A stretch of DNA of 64,000 nucleotides. Origin: Aurelia coerulea (lineage: Eukaryota > Cnidaria > Scyphozoa > Semaeostomeae > Ulmaridae). Shown here piece by piece: positions 59,601 to 64,000 of this stretch (positions within the stretch are counted from its first letter, which is position 1; each line of letters begins with the position of its first letter). The position numbers and the translations under genes were made by a program. The stretch is from contig CM076943.1 in NCBI GenBank assembly GCA_039566865.1, forward strand, positions 17,477,501-17,541,500, written 5' to 3'. The notes beneath the pieces were generated by a model that saw only the letters and a program-made list of their open reading frames with translations, made no database searches and was not told the DNA's origin.

Positions 59601-62276
59601 CTGTCAATTGATCTCCAATATATAACAAATATGAGGCGTACACTTCCTCCAACTTTGGAAGATGAATACATTTAAAATCGATAAATCTCAGAGCATTGTA
59701 AAATAGGATGAACATATCCAAAATAGTAAAAGTTTAGATCTTACCATTCATGGTTGTTGATATGTTTCTTGCAGTAATTGCTTGGGTAGTTATGGTACTT
59801 GCATCATACTGGGCTGTTGAAGGTATAGGTACGGTCTTTTGTTTAGATGATGTTGATAATGACATCAAAGGTGTTAGTGTTGGTTCTGGGACTACCATTG
59901 CAAAAGAAAAAAGCAGAATGCTTCAGCAAGACGATACTGACAGGAAACTTAAATGAACTAATTTGCCACTTTCCTAGTATTGTATCCTAATCATGACTTG
60001 CTTTGACTTCAACTGATTGTTCCATTCTTAAACTGCCAAGTGCATTAAAAGGATGATATTTACAATAAGAAAGAATATTTTGAGATGAAACTTCCCAATT
60101 CATCAATGTCACTTTGAGGACATAAACTGAGACAGCTGCTGGCCAGAAATTTGTTTCAGTACCGCAGTGAAATGAAAATATTCATTCCTGTTATTTATCG
60201 TTCCATTTCTATAGTTAAGGCTGTCAATTGATCTCCGTGATTTAAAGAATTCGAGGCGTAAGCTTCCTCCAACTTTGAAAGATGAAGAAATTTAAAATCG
60301 ATAAATCTCAGTGCATTGTAAAATATGATGAACATATCTAAGATAGTAGAAGTCTAGATCTTACCATTGGTCGTTGCTAAGTGACTTGCAGTAATTTCTG
60401 GGGTAGATATGGTACTTGCATCATACTTGGCTGTTGTAGGCGTAGATACGGATGTTTGTTGAGATGCTGCTGATAATGATTTCAAATTTGTTGGTGTTGA
60501 TTCTGGGACTACCACTGCAAAAGAAAAAACAAAAGTGCTTCAGCAAGACGACACTGACAGGAAATTTAAACGAATTAATTTGCCATTTTCTTAGTATTGT
60601 ATTCTAAACATGACTCGCTTTGACTTCAACTGATCGTTCTATTCTTAAACTGCCAAGTGTATTCATCAGGAAGATTATTCTGAGATGAAACTCCCCGAAT
60701 CTTCAATGTCACTTTGAGAACATAAAACTGAGACAGCTGCTGGTCAGAATTTTGCGTCAGTAACGTAGTGAAATGAAAATATTCATTCCTGTAATCCATC
60801 ATTCCATTTCTTTAGCTAAGGCTGTCAATTGATCTCAAAAATGTAGAAAATATGAGGTGTAGACCTCCTCCAACTTTTGATGATGAAGGTATTTAAAATC
60901 GATAAATCTAATTGCATTGTAAAATATGATGAACATATCTGAAAGAGTAGAAGTCTAGATCTTACCATTGGTTGTTGGTGAGCGGCTTGCAGTAATTTCT
61001 GGGGTAGATATGGTACTTGCATCATACTTGGCTGTTGTAGGCGTAGATATGGATGTTTGTTGAGATGCTGCTGATAATGATTTCAAATTTGTTGGTGTTG
61101 GTTCTAGAACTACCATTGCAAAAGAAAGAACAAAAATGCTTCAGCAAGACGATACTGACAGGAAACTTAAATGAAGTAATTTGCCACTTTCTTAGCATTG
61201 TATTCTAATCATGACTTGCTTTGACTTCAACTGATCGTTCTATTCTTAAAATGCCAAGTGTATTCACAAGGAAGACTATTTTGAGATGAAACTCCCCAAA
61301 TCTTCAATGCCATTTTGAGGACATAAAACTGAGACAGCTGCTGGCCAGAATTTTGCGTCAGTAACGTAGTGAAATGAAAATATTCATTCCTGTAATCCAT
61401 CGTTCCATTTCTTTAGCTAAGGCTGTCAATTGATCTCCGAATTGTAGAAAAGATGAGGTGTAGACCTCCTCCAACTTTGGATGATGACGGCATTTAAAGT
61501 CGATAAATCTAAATGCATTGTAAAAAAGGATGAATATATATAAAAGAATAGAATTCTAGATCTTACCATTGGTCGTTGCTAAGTTGCTTGCAGTAATTTC
61601 TGGGGTAGATATGGTACTTGCGTTATACTTGGCTGTTGTAGGCGTAGATATGGATGTTTGTTGAGATGCTGCTGATAATGCTTTGAAATTTGTTGGTGTT
61701 GGTTCTGGGACTACAATTGCAAAAGAAAAAACAAAAATGCTTCAGCAAGACGACACTGACAGGAAACTTAAATGAACTAATTTGCCACTTTCTAATCATG
61801 ACTTGCTTTGACTTCAACTGATCGTTCTATGCATTCATAAGGAAGATTATTTTGAGATGAAACTCCCCAAATCTTCAATGTCACTTTGAGGACATAAAAC
61901 TGAGACAGCTGCTGGCCAGAATTTGCGTCAGTAACGTAGTGAAATGAAAATATTCATTCCTGTAATCCATCGTTCCATTTCTATAGTTAAGGCTGTCAAT
62001 TGATCTCCAAATTGTAGAAAATATGAGGTGTAGACCTCCTCCAACTTTGGATGATGAAGGTATTAAAATCGATAAATCTAATTGCATTGTAAAAAGGATC
62101 AATATCTAGAATAGTAGAAGTCTAGATCTTACCATTGGTCGTTGCTAAGTTGCTTGCAGTAATTTCTGGGGTAGATATGGTACTTGCATCATACTTGGCT
62201 GTTGTAGGCGTAGATATGGATGTTTGTTGAGATGCTGCCGATAATGATTTCAAATGTGTTGGTGTTGGTTCTGGGA
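29020..62276 (-). CDS. Mucin-TSP1-SEA-FN3 receptor with K+-type iGluR-like channel (21 exons, 5' partial)
   Basis: Whole-gene entry for the exons listed separately. Joining all 21 exons by GT-AG borders gives 4,346 bp with matching phases at every junction and one frame to the TGA/TAA end. About 1,447 residues lie in the window and the N-terminus is outside it. Order: mucin-like repeats (residues 1-241), TSP1 x3 (242-406), SEA-like (407-521), FN3 x3 (522-812), ligand-binding lobe S1 (about 815-940), M1, pore loop TVGYGD, M3, lobe S2 (1050-1160), two hydrophobic helices, tail of 200 residues. Extracellular domain exons are all phase 1-1, as in shuffled modules. A K+-type filter in an iGluR-like fold is known from the rotifer AvGluR1 and bacterial GluR0. 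The added TSP1/SEA/FN3/mucin ectodomain is what I have not seen described. Role inferred: ligand-modulated K+ channel tied to adhesion or matrix. Confidence 0.85.
29843..29985 (+). CDS. Orphan terminal exon, charged
   Basis: After CTGCAGCTGCAG (acceptor at 29842), phase 1, the + frame reads HSFSIPNKVVDKVYELPIAP, then KKFQRLIELREKGRNELNDD, then GDMYEL-stop (TAA 29983-29985). An AATAAA is at 30129-30134. Composition and context are exon-like, and it lies antisense inside the channel gene's last intron. The first exon could be 28257-28331. Could also be a relic of a mobile-element protein. Confidence 0.35.
30910..31408. repeat. Foldback repeat, copy 2
   Basis: Inverted copy of the repeat at 21830-22275 (shared TGAACTTTTCAGAAATCTTG and GAGCCATTCAAT). 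It ends exactly where the Tc1-like element at 31413 begins. Confidence 0.65.
31434..31892. mobile_element. TTAA-flanked foldback element, copy 1
   Basis: A 459-bp element AGGACAAGTCCGGGG...CCCCGGACTTGTCCT flanked by TTAA on both sides. The other arm of the host Tc1-like element (AAAAGTTTAAGACCAC, read inversely near 33020) shows the empty site with a single TTAA. A TA target would also fit because the border is ambiguous by two bases. Arms of about 150 bp contain TGACGTCA. Confidence 0.85.
32209..32460. repeat. Four 70-bp tandem repeats
   Basis: Unit TTGCTTCAGGGAAAAAGGTA followed by GTGGAGGGCCTTATGTCCAT and TAATGCTTCATTTCCCTGAA. Each unit is itself partly palindromic (CTTCAGGGAAA / TTTCCCTGAAG). 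Confidence 0.9.
32461..32651. mobile_element. Small element, TIR CAGCTATGGCCATAAGTTTA
   Basis: A 191-bp element with inverted ends CAGCTATGGCCATAAGTTTA and TAAACTTATGGTCAAAGCTG, sitting between the two arms of the host element. The termini have Tc1-like style. Confidence 0.75.
33437..33896. mobile_element. TTAA-flanked foldback element, copy 2
   Basis: A 460-bp second copy of the element at 31434-31892, with the same ends and TTAA on both sides (33433-33436, 33897-33900). The length differs by one base. Confidence 0.9.
34011..34266 (-). CDS. Channel gene: exon with two membrane helices
   Basis: Acceptor CCTCATAG, phase 0; donor CATG|GTAAG, phase 1. 85 residues. It starts KILLQIMQPPSSFC, then a first hydrophobic segment (NGGLIFGILLTIETIYFAL), a polar loop QIKKEADQPISFINTQS, a second segment (MTVVIVILLILMGVVC) and the stop-transfer SQIKRKYKTYH. 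In iGluRs only one helix (M4) follows S2; here two are predicted. Either the first packs as a re-entrant or extracellular-facing helix, or the topology differs from iGluRs. Confidence 0.85.
34692..34807. mobile_element. 116-bp MITE, TIR GGCCGGGTTGTTCAAA
   Basis: Flanked by CTG on both sides; the opposite arm of the giant foldback (GACCTGAGCAAT read inversely) shows the unoccupied site. A 3-bp CWG duplication suits PIF/Harbinger elements. Confidence 0.85.
35140..35349. mobile_element. 210-bp MITE with CCGGGTGTCCCAAAATG ends
   Basis: Inverted ends CCGGGTGTCCCAAAATGATG and CATCATTTTGGGACACACGG, about 60 bp of arm, flanked by TA. It shares only the outermost 15 bp with the elements at 2196 and 16088. 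Confidence 0.85.
35434..36309. mobile_element. 876-bp TTAA-flanked element, ends CCCTATTACTACCGGG
   Basis: Terminal CCCTATTACTACCGGG and CCCGGTAGTAATAGGG, flanked by TTAA on both sides (35430-35433, 36310-36313), as for piggyBac-type insertion. It has inner C/G runs and five TGACGTCA octamers. A partial inverted copy lies at 52000-52148. Confidence 0.85.
37365..37636 (-). CDS. Channel gene: ligand-binding lobe S2, main exon
   Basis: Acceptor TCGTTGCAG|AAGC, phase 1; donor TTTAAG|GTAAG, phase 0. It encodes LYRTIEDVADALKRRKVRSA, LVDVASAASQPDVFNHPDI, VELIQYPFSFGFILSND and FEDYIKVEERQILQTLADV. The order matches iGluR S2: an ...ALKRRKVRSALVD strand-helix (where iGluRs have the ligand-contacting acidic residue after an AFLxDS strand), YPFSFGFILS (compare YGIALPKGS), then the last S2 helices. 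The Asp of ALVD could play the acidic role. Confidence 0.85.
38118..38574. mobile_element. 457-bp MITE, ends CAGGGTGTCCCAAA...TTTGCCCCGTTTG
   Basis: Inverted ends include TTTTGCCCCGTTTG / CAAACGGGGCACAAT, flanked by TA. The 5' part of the same family occurs at 57658-57905. Confidence 0.8.
39045..39111 (-). CDS. Channel gene: S2 short exon
   Basis: 67 bp, acceptor ACGTTTCAG, phase 0; donor ACCA|GTAAG, phase 1. It encodes IAAIHDSAGHKIAIRRNAKV and NT, the first S2 strands. HKIAIRRNA sits where iGluRs have the I.YGT.. segment. Both phases fit the neighbouring exons at 41728 and 37636. Confidence 0.8.
39559..41436. mobile_element. 1.9-kb foldback, arms about 885 bp
   Basis: The left arm 39559-40443 and right arm 40558-41436 are highly similar inverse copies (start TTAATGCCAAAATCG; inner border CAGAAGTCTGTCTCG / CGAGACAGACTTCTG). 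A 114-bp spacer contains a G run. Each arm keeps an open frame of about 90-140 codons (FSFLGSEMSDLYEINFIY...), which follows from arm similarity and is not independent evidence of coding. It lies in the intron before the S2 exons. Confidence 0.9.
41728..41881 (-). CDS. Channel gene: filter end, M3 gate helix
   Basis: 154 bp. It completes the filter glycine codon (GG|T) and continues YGDLTPKSKPARLFAMVW, then MIVGLITLSLLSAKLATSLT, then VAKDNQLYGQE. YGD with the upstream TVG is the K+ channel signature. LLSAKLATSLT lines up with the iGluR M3 gate SYTANLAAFLT at A, L, A, L and T, so pore and gate belong to the iGluR type rather than to a fused Kv or KCNK channel. Donor phase 0. Confidence 0.9.
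42938..43571. mobile_element. 634-bp foldback MITE, ends CCAGGTCACC
   Basis: TA-flanked. The left end CCAGGTCACCCAGAAAAAGTGACTC is matched inversely at the right, where GGTCACTTTTTTCT is repeated. Arms about 270 bp. It ends 165 bp from the pore exon. Confidence 0.85.
43736..43830 (-). CDS. Channel gene: pore-loop exon
   Basis: 95 bp, acceptor TTATTTGCAG, phase 0; donor GTTGG|GTAAG, phase 2. It encodes DYRENADEFPKSFPRGVC and SGIYWAYVTMTTVG. GIYWAYVTMTTVG followed by YGD (next exon) is the pore helix and selectivity filter of K+ channels. The intron interrupts the first filter glycine codon. Spliced frame verified across the junction. Confidence 0.92.
44754..45214 (-). CDS. Channel gene: ligand-binding lobe S1 and M1
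   Basis: 461 bp, acceptor TTTCTTGTAG, phase 1; donor GCTTTG|GTAAG, phase 0. It encodes APYVYRNKSGHANGLFPEIL and RNLMSP, the iGluR/SBP_bac_3 S1 start (compare PP[FY]..NG..E.L). A variable loop with NNNSAEKK follows, then EMIRDVGYVDVSFPIFGG and VFVPVVQHPG (the DV..AP.. strand pair), and the M1 helix WPLFIIIILLMVIGGFGIWA. The Arg that in iGluRs binds the ligand carboxylate (PLTITxxR) is missing: FPIFGGTSGATHQ follows instead. The ligand is therefore unlikely to be a plain amino acid. Confidence 0.88.
45450..45690. repeat. Hairpin-containing repeat
   Basis: A GTGAGATCCCACCTC / GAGGTGGAATCTCAC hairpin at 45505-45536, followed by CTTTTCCATATAAACGAAAA; resembles a MITE remnant. No borders found. 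Confidence 0.35.
46353..46768. mobile_element. Foldback element, ends CAGGGAGCGCGC
   Basis: Left CAGGGAGCGCGCAATGGACA with AGATAGT, right ACTATCTTGTCTG then GCACGTTCCCTG. Arms about 190 bp (CAATAGCAGGCCGATC and its complement inside). No clear target duplication. Confidence 0.7.
47117..47419 (-). CDS. Channel gene: FN3 domain 3
   Basis: 303 bp, phase 1-1, acceptor ATCCCTAG, donor TTGGAG|GTAAG. One fibronectin type III domain: PSEAPEKVEIIDNRQNELDV then CWKQVSPQHSHGDLLGYKIR, then ITELQPNSRYSVSVLAFNEL, then GDGVSS. It has the conserved Trp, the L.GY.I strand, and the L.P...Y...V.A.N..G motif. It directly precedes the ligand-binding lobe. Confidence 0.92.
48133..48447. mobile_element. 315-bp element with (C/G)n ends and 18-bp tandem core
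   Basis: Ends CCGGGGGGGG...GTACTTGAC and GTCAAGTATGGG...CCCCGGG, flanked by the identical octamer TAAGAACT (48125-48132, 48448-48455). The core has about six copies of ACCCTGTCGCATAATTTT with spacers. An 8-bp duplication suggests hAT or a relative. It lies in the intron between FN3-2 and FN3-3. Confidence 0.88.
48757..49125. mobile_element. Element with repeated GTTCCATAT/GGAACGATA motifs
   Basis: Inverted ends TTCATACGGGAATGC and ATTCCGTTCCCGTGCGAA; many internal TTCCGTTCC/GGAACGATA units. It ends about 70 bp from the donor of the FN3-2 exon. Confidence 0.55.
49198..49488 (-). CDS. Channel gene: FN3 domain 2
   Basis: 291 bp, phase 1-1, acceptor TTATTTTAG, donor CAGCA|GTAAG. FN3 domain: PSQPPNEVFATGTSERTVTV, SWKHSSSGNWNGEPVGTFIM and ITGLHPVASYTISICQVT. 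It shows the SW at strand B, the GL.P...Y.I....V pattern and several N-glycosylation sequons (NSS, NVT). Confidence 0.9.
49719..50010. mobile_element. 292-bp element, second of the (C/G)n type
   Basis: Ends CCCGGGAGGGGGTACTTGAC and GTGAAGTACCCCC...CCCGGG. Flanks GTTGCAGT (49711-49718) and GTCGCAGT (50011-50018) are an 8-bp duplication with one change. The core is tandem TTATACCAAAATCG / TTTATACCAATTTTGCGA units. It shares ends but not core with 48133-48447. Confidence 0.88.
50080..50290. repeat. Dispersed repeat, copy 2
   Basis: Copy of 24345-24572; see the shared phrases there. Confidence 0.75.
50322..50600 (-). CDS. Channel gene: FN3 domain 1
   Basis: 279 bp, phase 1-1, acceptor TTCTTTTCAG, donor AATCAG|GTATA. 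FN3 domain: PAVAPSNLTITPLEESSIQA, EWDSVPTNVSGYIIFYREME, ITALKPNTRYSIRVVAYNEH and GNGVASK. All the FN3 landmarks are present: P.NL, the Trp, GY.I.YR, L.P.T.Y..RV.A.N..G. Confidence 0.94.
51717..51868 (-). CDS. Channel gene: SEA-like domain, exon 3
   Basis: 152 bp, acceptor TTTTTCCAAG, completing a TGG codon (phase 2); donor CTTG|GTAAG, phase 1. It reads ENSTIVTLNISFTGLDSSQM, LLLQDSLENDNYLG. The NSTIVTLNISF strand corresponds to the GS[VI]VV cleavage strand of SEA domains, with Gly replaced by Asn, which also creates a glycosylation site. Confidence 0.75.
52000..52148. mobile_element. Partial copy of the CCCTATTA element
   Basis: Ends CCCGGTATTAATAGGG before TTAA (52149-52152). It matches parts of 35434-36309 in inverse orientation, with large deletions. 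Confidence 0.75.
52872..52954 (-). CDS. Channel gene: SEA-like domain, exon 2
   Basis: 83 bp, acceptor AATTCCAG, phase 0; donor TTTG|GTGAG, phase 2. The only frame that fits both neighbours reads MQRTFRHSHSYQRYLYTKIE then SIKKHTL. This continues the SEA helix (RVKIN|MQRTF...) into the second strand. Another frame is also open, but its phase does not match. Confidence 0.7.
53130..53420. repeat. Dispersed repeat, copy 2
   Basis: Copy of the repeat at 19690-20190, sharing TTTTGAGATCTTACTAAG and CTTCCGGCAT. Confidence 0.75.
53543..53652 (-). CDS. Channel gene: SEA-like domain, exon 1
   Basis: 110 bp, acceptor GATTTCAG, phase 1; donor AAAC|GTAAG, phase 0. It reads ENIIVKNLEIEQAWDSKMAV, NGSLAFNNFQKRVKIN. 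The pattern of a short strand, then W..., then S.AF..F...V fits the first half of a SEA domain (strand, then helix with the F..L...V spacing). Confidence 0.75.
54090..54350. mobile_element. MITE with TAGGCCTAGTTTAAACATC ends
   Basis: TAGGCCTAGTTTAAACATC and GATGTTTAAATCAAGTCTA form inverted ends. ACT on both sides may be a 3-bp duplication. Confidence 0.5.
54585..55070. mobile_element. Foldback element, arms about 220 bp
   Basis: Shared inverse phrases CGACATAAATCCCTTG / CAAGGGATTTATGTCG and TTCTTAGC.TT / AA.AGCTAAGAA mark the arms around a 50-bp centre near 54810. Confidence 0.75.
55362..55532 (-). CDS. Channel gene: TSP1 domain 3
   Basis: 171 bp, phase 1-1, acceptor TTGTTTTAG, donor TCCCG|GTGAG. 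Thrombospondin type 1 repeat: HGNWTEWTNWTACDKPCNTG, MHRRWRFCTNPAPLFGGNDC, then VTCNIRKCP. It has six Cys in the usual spacing, a W..W..W stack, and the C.NP.P..GG..C motif. The middle RxR ladder is mostly kept. Confidence 0.93.
55919..56626. mobile_element. 708-bp hAT-like element with tandem core
   Basis: Ends AAGGGCGGGCATG and CTTGCCCGCCCCT, flanked by GGTTATCC on both sides (55911-55918, 56627-56634; identity continues to AA). The core has three to four units of about 64 bp starting GGACAAAGGTAGAACC (56195-56400). Confidence 0.85.
56635..56668. mobile_element. Solo MITE end GACACCCGGTA
   Basis: GGGGGCATTTTTTGTGACACCCGG then TA, like the right end of the CCGGGTGT elements. The hAT-like element inserted just left of it. 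Confidence 0.45.
57014..57184 (-). CDS. Channel gene: TSP1 domain 2
   Basis: 171 bp, phase 1-1, acceptor TTTCATTTTAG, donor GCCCAG|GTATA. TSP1: HGGFSAWSSWSTCNAACGGG, QQTKTRKCNNPAPQHGGYDC, then IKTEICNVQQCP. Textbook WS.WS.C...CGGG..T..R.C...P...GG..C pattern; six Cys plus one extra Cys next to the GG..C position. Confidence 0.96.
57472..57624 (-). CDS. Channel gene: TSP1 domain 1
   Basis: 153 bp, phase 1-1, acceptor CCTTTCCTTAG, donor TGCAA|GTAAG. Short TSP1: YSIWSRWSKCSVSCNGGTRT, RMRFCDSDFCNGRTDETTTC, NVQPC. The WS.WS.C...C..G..TR.R.C pattern is clear. The middle loop is shorter than in the other two. Confidence 0.94.
57658..57905. mobile_element. Partial MITE, family of 38118
   Basis: TA-flanked left part only; shares GCCCCGTTTGCNTGAAGATTG and GATGGAGCTATGACGTTCAG-type phrases with 38118-38574. 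Confidence 0.75.
58739..59325. mobile_element. Diverged foldback element
   Basis: CCAAATCTGGTAAGTTTTGA at the left and the inverse of CAAACTTTACCAGATTTGG at the right. Arms of about 220 bp are at perhaps 70% identity, so it is old. Confidence 0.6.
59745..59891 (-). CDS. Channel gene: mucin-like exon A
   Basis: 147 bp, phase 1-1, most 3' and most diverged of five. It reads PEPTLTPLMSLSTSSKQKTV then IPSTAQYDASTITTQAITAR. Ser/Thr/Pro-rich, likely O-glycosylated stalk. Donor ATGAATG|GTAAG joins TSP1 domain 1. Confidence 0.8.
60365..60508 (-). CDS. Channel gene: mucin-like exon B
   Basis: 144 bp, phase 1-1. It reads PESTPTNLKSLSAASQQTSV then STPTTAKYDASTISTPEITA. About half of the residues are Ser, Thr or Pro. 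Part of a 600-bp exon-plus-intron tandem unit. Confidence 0.82.
60966..61109 (-). CDS. Channel gene: mucin-like exon C
   Basis: 144 bp, phase 1-1, nearly the same peptide as B (EPTPTNLKSLSAASQQTS...), with a CTAGAA change giving LEP at the start and SRSPTTN at the end. Confidence 0.82.
61567..61710 (-). CDS. Channel gene: mucin-like exon D
   Basis: 144 bp, phase 1-1. Differs from B by few residues (FKALSAASQ, YNASTIS); the latter makes an N-glycosylation sequon. Confidence 0.82.
62133..62276 (-). CDS. Channel gene: mucin-like exon E
   Basis: 144 bp, phase 1-1, PEPTPTHLKSLSAASQQTSI then STPTTAKYDASTISTPEITA. The most 5' exon seen. A further unit begins past the LTR element at 63807, so the array continues outside the window. 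Confidence 0.82.
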
Positions 62277-62459
62277 CTACCGTTGCAAAAGAAAAAAGAA
62301 AAAAACAAAAATGCTTCAGCAATACGACAGTGACAGGAAACTTAAATTAACTAATTTGCCACTTTCTTAGTATTGTATTCTAATCATGACTTGCTTTGAC
62401 TTCAACTGATTGTTCCATTCTTAAACTGCCAAGTGTATTCAAAGGATGATATTTACAAT

Positions 62460-63801
62460 TGTAGTATCCTGTACTATGGACACCCTATGACAATGTATTT
62501 GTTTAGTAGCATTTATGTAAATAAGCATGTTGTACGATTTAGAATCAGTTCAGTACTACACAACCATGTAGCAGGTCATTGTATTCGTACCCTCTCGCCT
62601 CCCTACATCAGGGATATTACAATGGCGACGAGGTGAAAATGACTAAAAACTTCACAAAAGAAGAAATCACAGAAGTCTCTAAAGCTTACCATCCAAGTGG
62701 TCAGAAAATCATGCACTGACATCCCAAAGAGAAACAGACAGAACTGTGTTGCCAAAGGCAGCGACCGATGAATCAGACGAAGTTAGGCCATCAAGACAAG
62801 AGCCGACACAGAACACAAAATGCCAACGAATTGTCACCATAACCATACAGAAAGAGTCAGGAAACATGGCAGCAAAGAAATGCGTAAGAAACCATGCACA
62901 TCACCCAAAACATCAACAATCAACGATGGAGCAGCAACAAAGCCTGTCTTCTCGTACAAATCTCAAACATCTTATCAACTGGAGGTGAAGGAGGAAAGCA
63001 TCACGCAGAGGCCGTTGGAAGCACCTTGCTTGCATCACCAGAGAAAAATAGGATTTAGTCAAAGTGAGCTTATCTACGTAATGCTGAGATAAGGCGTCAC
63101 TTCACTTTTACAAAGAACACGAAACAAGTAACTCACAAAATAGATATTTATTCTGCTCTCGAAAAGCGGAGCATCCAAGAGAAAAAGTTGGAAAATCTTC
63201 CTGAGACGCTGCGGAAGCCAGCCGGAATTTGAACGACTGCACGAGCCAGTCAAAAGTGGAAATACGTTAGTGACAGAACGGCATTTGGATCACATCAGAA
63301 AAAAAAATTAGACTGTTTGGTAAACAGGAGAAACGATGGACTGATCAATGTACTGTAAATCTTGAACTGTGCGTTATCCTGGCAGAGAAGTGCCACGTTG
63401 CATGCTCGATGAGGCATCAAAATCAGAATTCAATAGATGAAGAGAAGGGAGGGTCACGTTGGAATAACAATAGCCTGCTTTCAACTGAACTCCTGACCAC
63501 TGAAGCTTGAAACAAAGAGAGACTTGAAAAAACTGGATTTATCGAAATTCAAAGATACCGGAATTGACGTTCACTTTATTCAATTCATGTTTACGTTATT
63601 TACTTTTGTTTATTTTCATTTATAGAAGAAAAGGAGAGATGTAGTATCCTGTACTATGGACACCCTATGTCAATGTATTTGTTTAGTAGCATTTATGTAA
63701 ATAAGCATGTTGTACGATTTAGAATCAGTTCAGTACTACACAACCATGTAGCAGGTCATTGTATTCGTACCCTCTCGCCTCCCTACATCAGGGATATTAC
63801 A
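62460..63801 (+). mobile_element. Short LTR retrotransposon (TRIM-like)
   Basis: Two 162-bp LTRs, 62460-62621 and 63640-63801, TG...CA ended, with one mismatch between them. Target duplication ACAAT on both sides (62455-62459, 63802-63806). Primer-binding site TGGCGACGAGG begins one base past the left LTR, and the polypurine tract AGAAGAAAAGGAGAGA abuts the right LTR. The 1.0-kb interior has only short frames and no RT or integrase, so it is non-autonomous. Near-identical LTRs mean a recent insertion, antisense to the channel gene. Confidence 0.95.
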
Positions 63802-64000
63802 ACAATAAGGAAGATTATTTTGAGATAAAATTTCTCAAATCTTCAATGTCACTTTGAAGACACAAAACTTAGACAGTTGCTGGCCAGAATTTTTTGTAAG
63901 TAAAGTTGTCCTGTGGAAATATTCATACCGGTAGTATACATCTTTTTCTGACTATACTTCGATGCTATCAGTAGATATCTGCGTGGCCGTAATCGTTCAA

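Larger units (their letters stand above)
59440..63990. repeat. Tandem exon-intron cassettes, about 600 bp each
   Basis: Five complete units and one partial unit, spacing 620, 601, 601 and 566 bp between exon ends. Intron parts are conserved too (GAGACAGCTGCTGG, AAGGCTGTCAATTGATCTC, GCTTCAGCAAGACGA). The repeat covers exon and intron together, so it arose by unequal crossing-over of genomic units. Confidence 0.95.

Overview
The window looks like nuclear DNA from an early-branching metazoan. A cnidarian, perhaps an anthozoan, is my best guess, but this rests on style rather than proof. The evidence is AT-rich sequence, many phase-1 introns with GT-AG borders, animal extracellular modules (TSP1, SEA, FN3), CR1/L2-type LINEs, and very many short non-autonomous DNA transposons. 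There is no prokaryotic gene organisation.

Layout. 1-8.3 kb is a transposon graveyard on the + strand: two decayed LINE 3' parts, a better preserved 5'-truncated LINE with a SINE inserted in its reverse transcriptase, three blocks of one minisatellite, and a pentanucleotide microsatellite. 8.3-28 kb is mostly intergenic. It holds foldback elements, hAT-like and Tc1/mariner-like MITEs, tandem repeats and a few orphan exons, the best being a minus-strand coiled-coil terminal exon at 22.5 kb. A TATA-box mini-ORF sits at 28.2-28.45 kb.

29.0-62.3 kb and beyond the right edge is one large minus-strand gene. I could join 21 exons with every splice phase matching: 4,346 bp, 1,447 residues, 5' end outside the window. 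The predicted protein has repeated Ser/Thr-rich mucin-like exons (5 seen), three TSP1 domains, one SEA-like domain split over three exons, three FN3 domains, and a glutamate-receptor-like ligand-binding core. That core is split by M1, a pore loop with the potassium filter TVGYGD, and an M3 resembling the iGluR SYTANLAAF gate. Two hydrophobic segments and a 200-residue charged cytoplasmic tail follow. I infer a ligand- or adhesion-gated potassium channel at the cell surface. This is the most notable item in the window.

The introns of this gene are loaded with long inverted-repeat (foldback) elements, several nested, with target-site duplications that can be read directly. An LTR retrotransposon of 1.34 kb with nearly identical LTRs lies in the mucin exon array at 62.5-63.8 kb.
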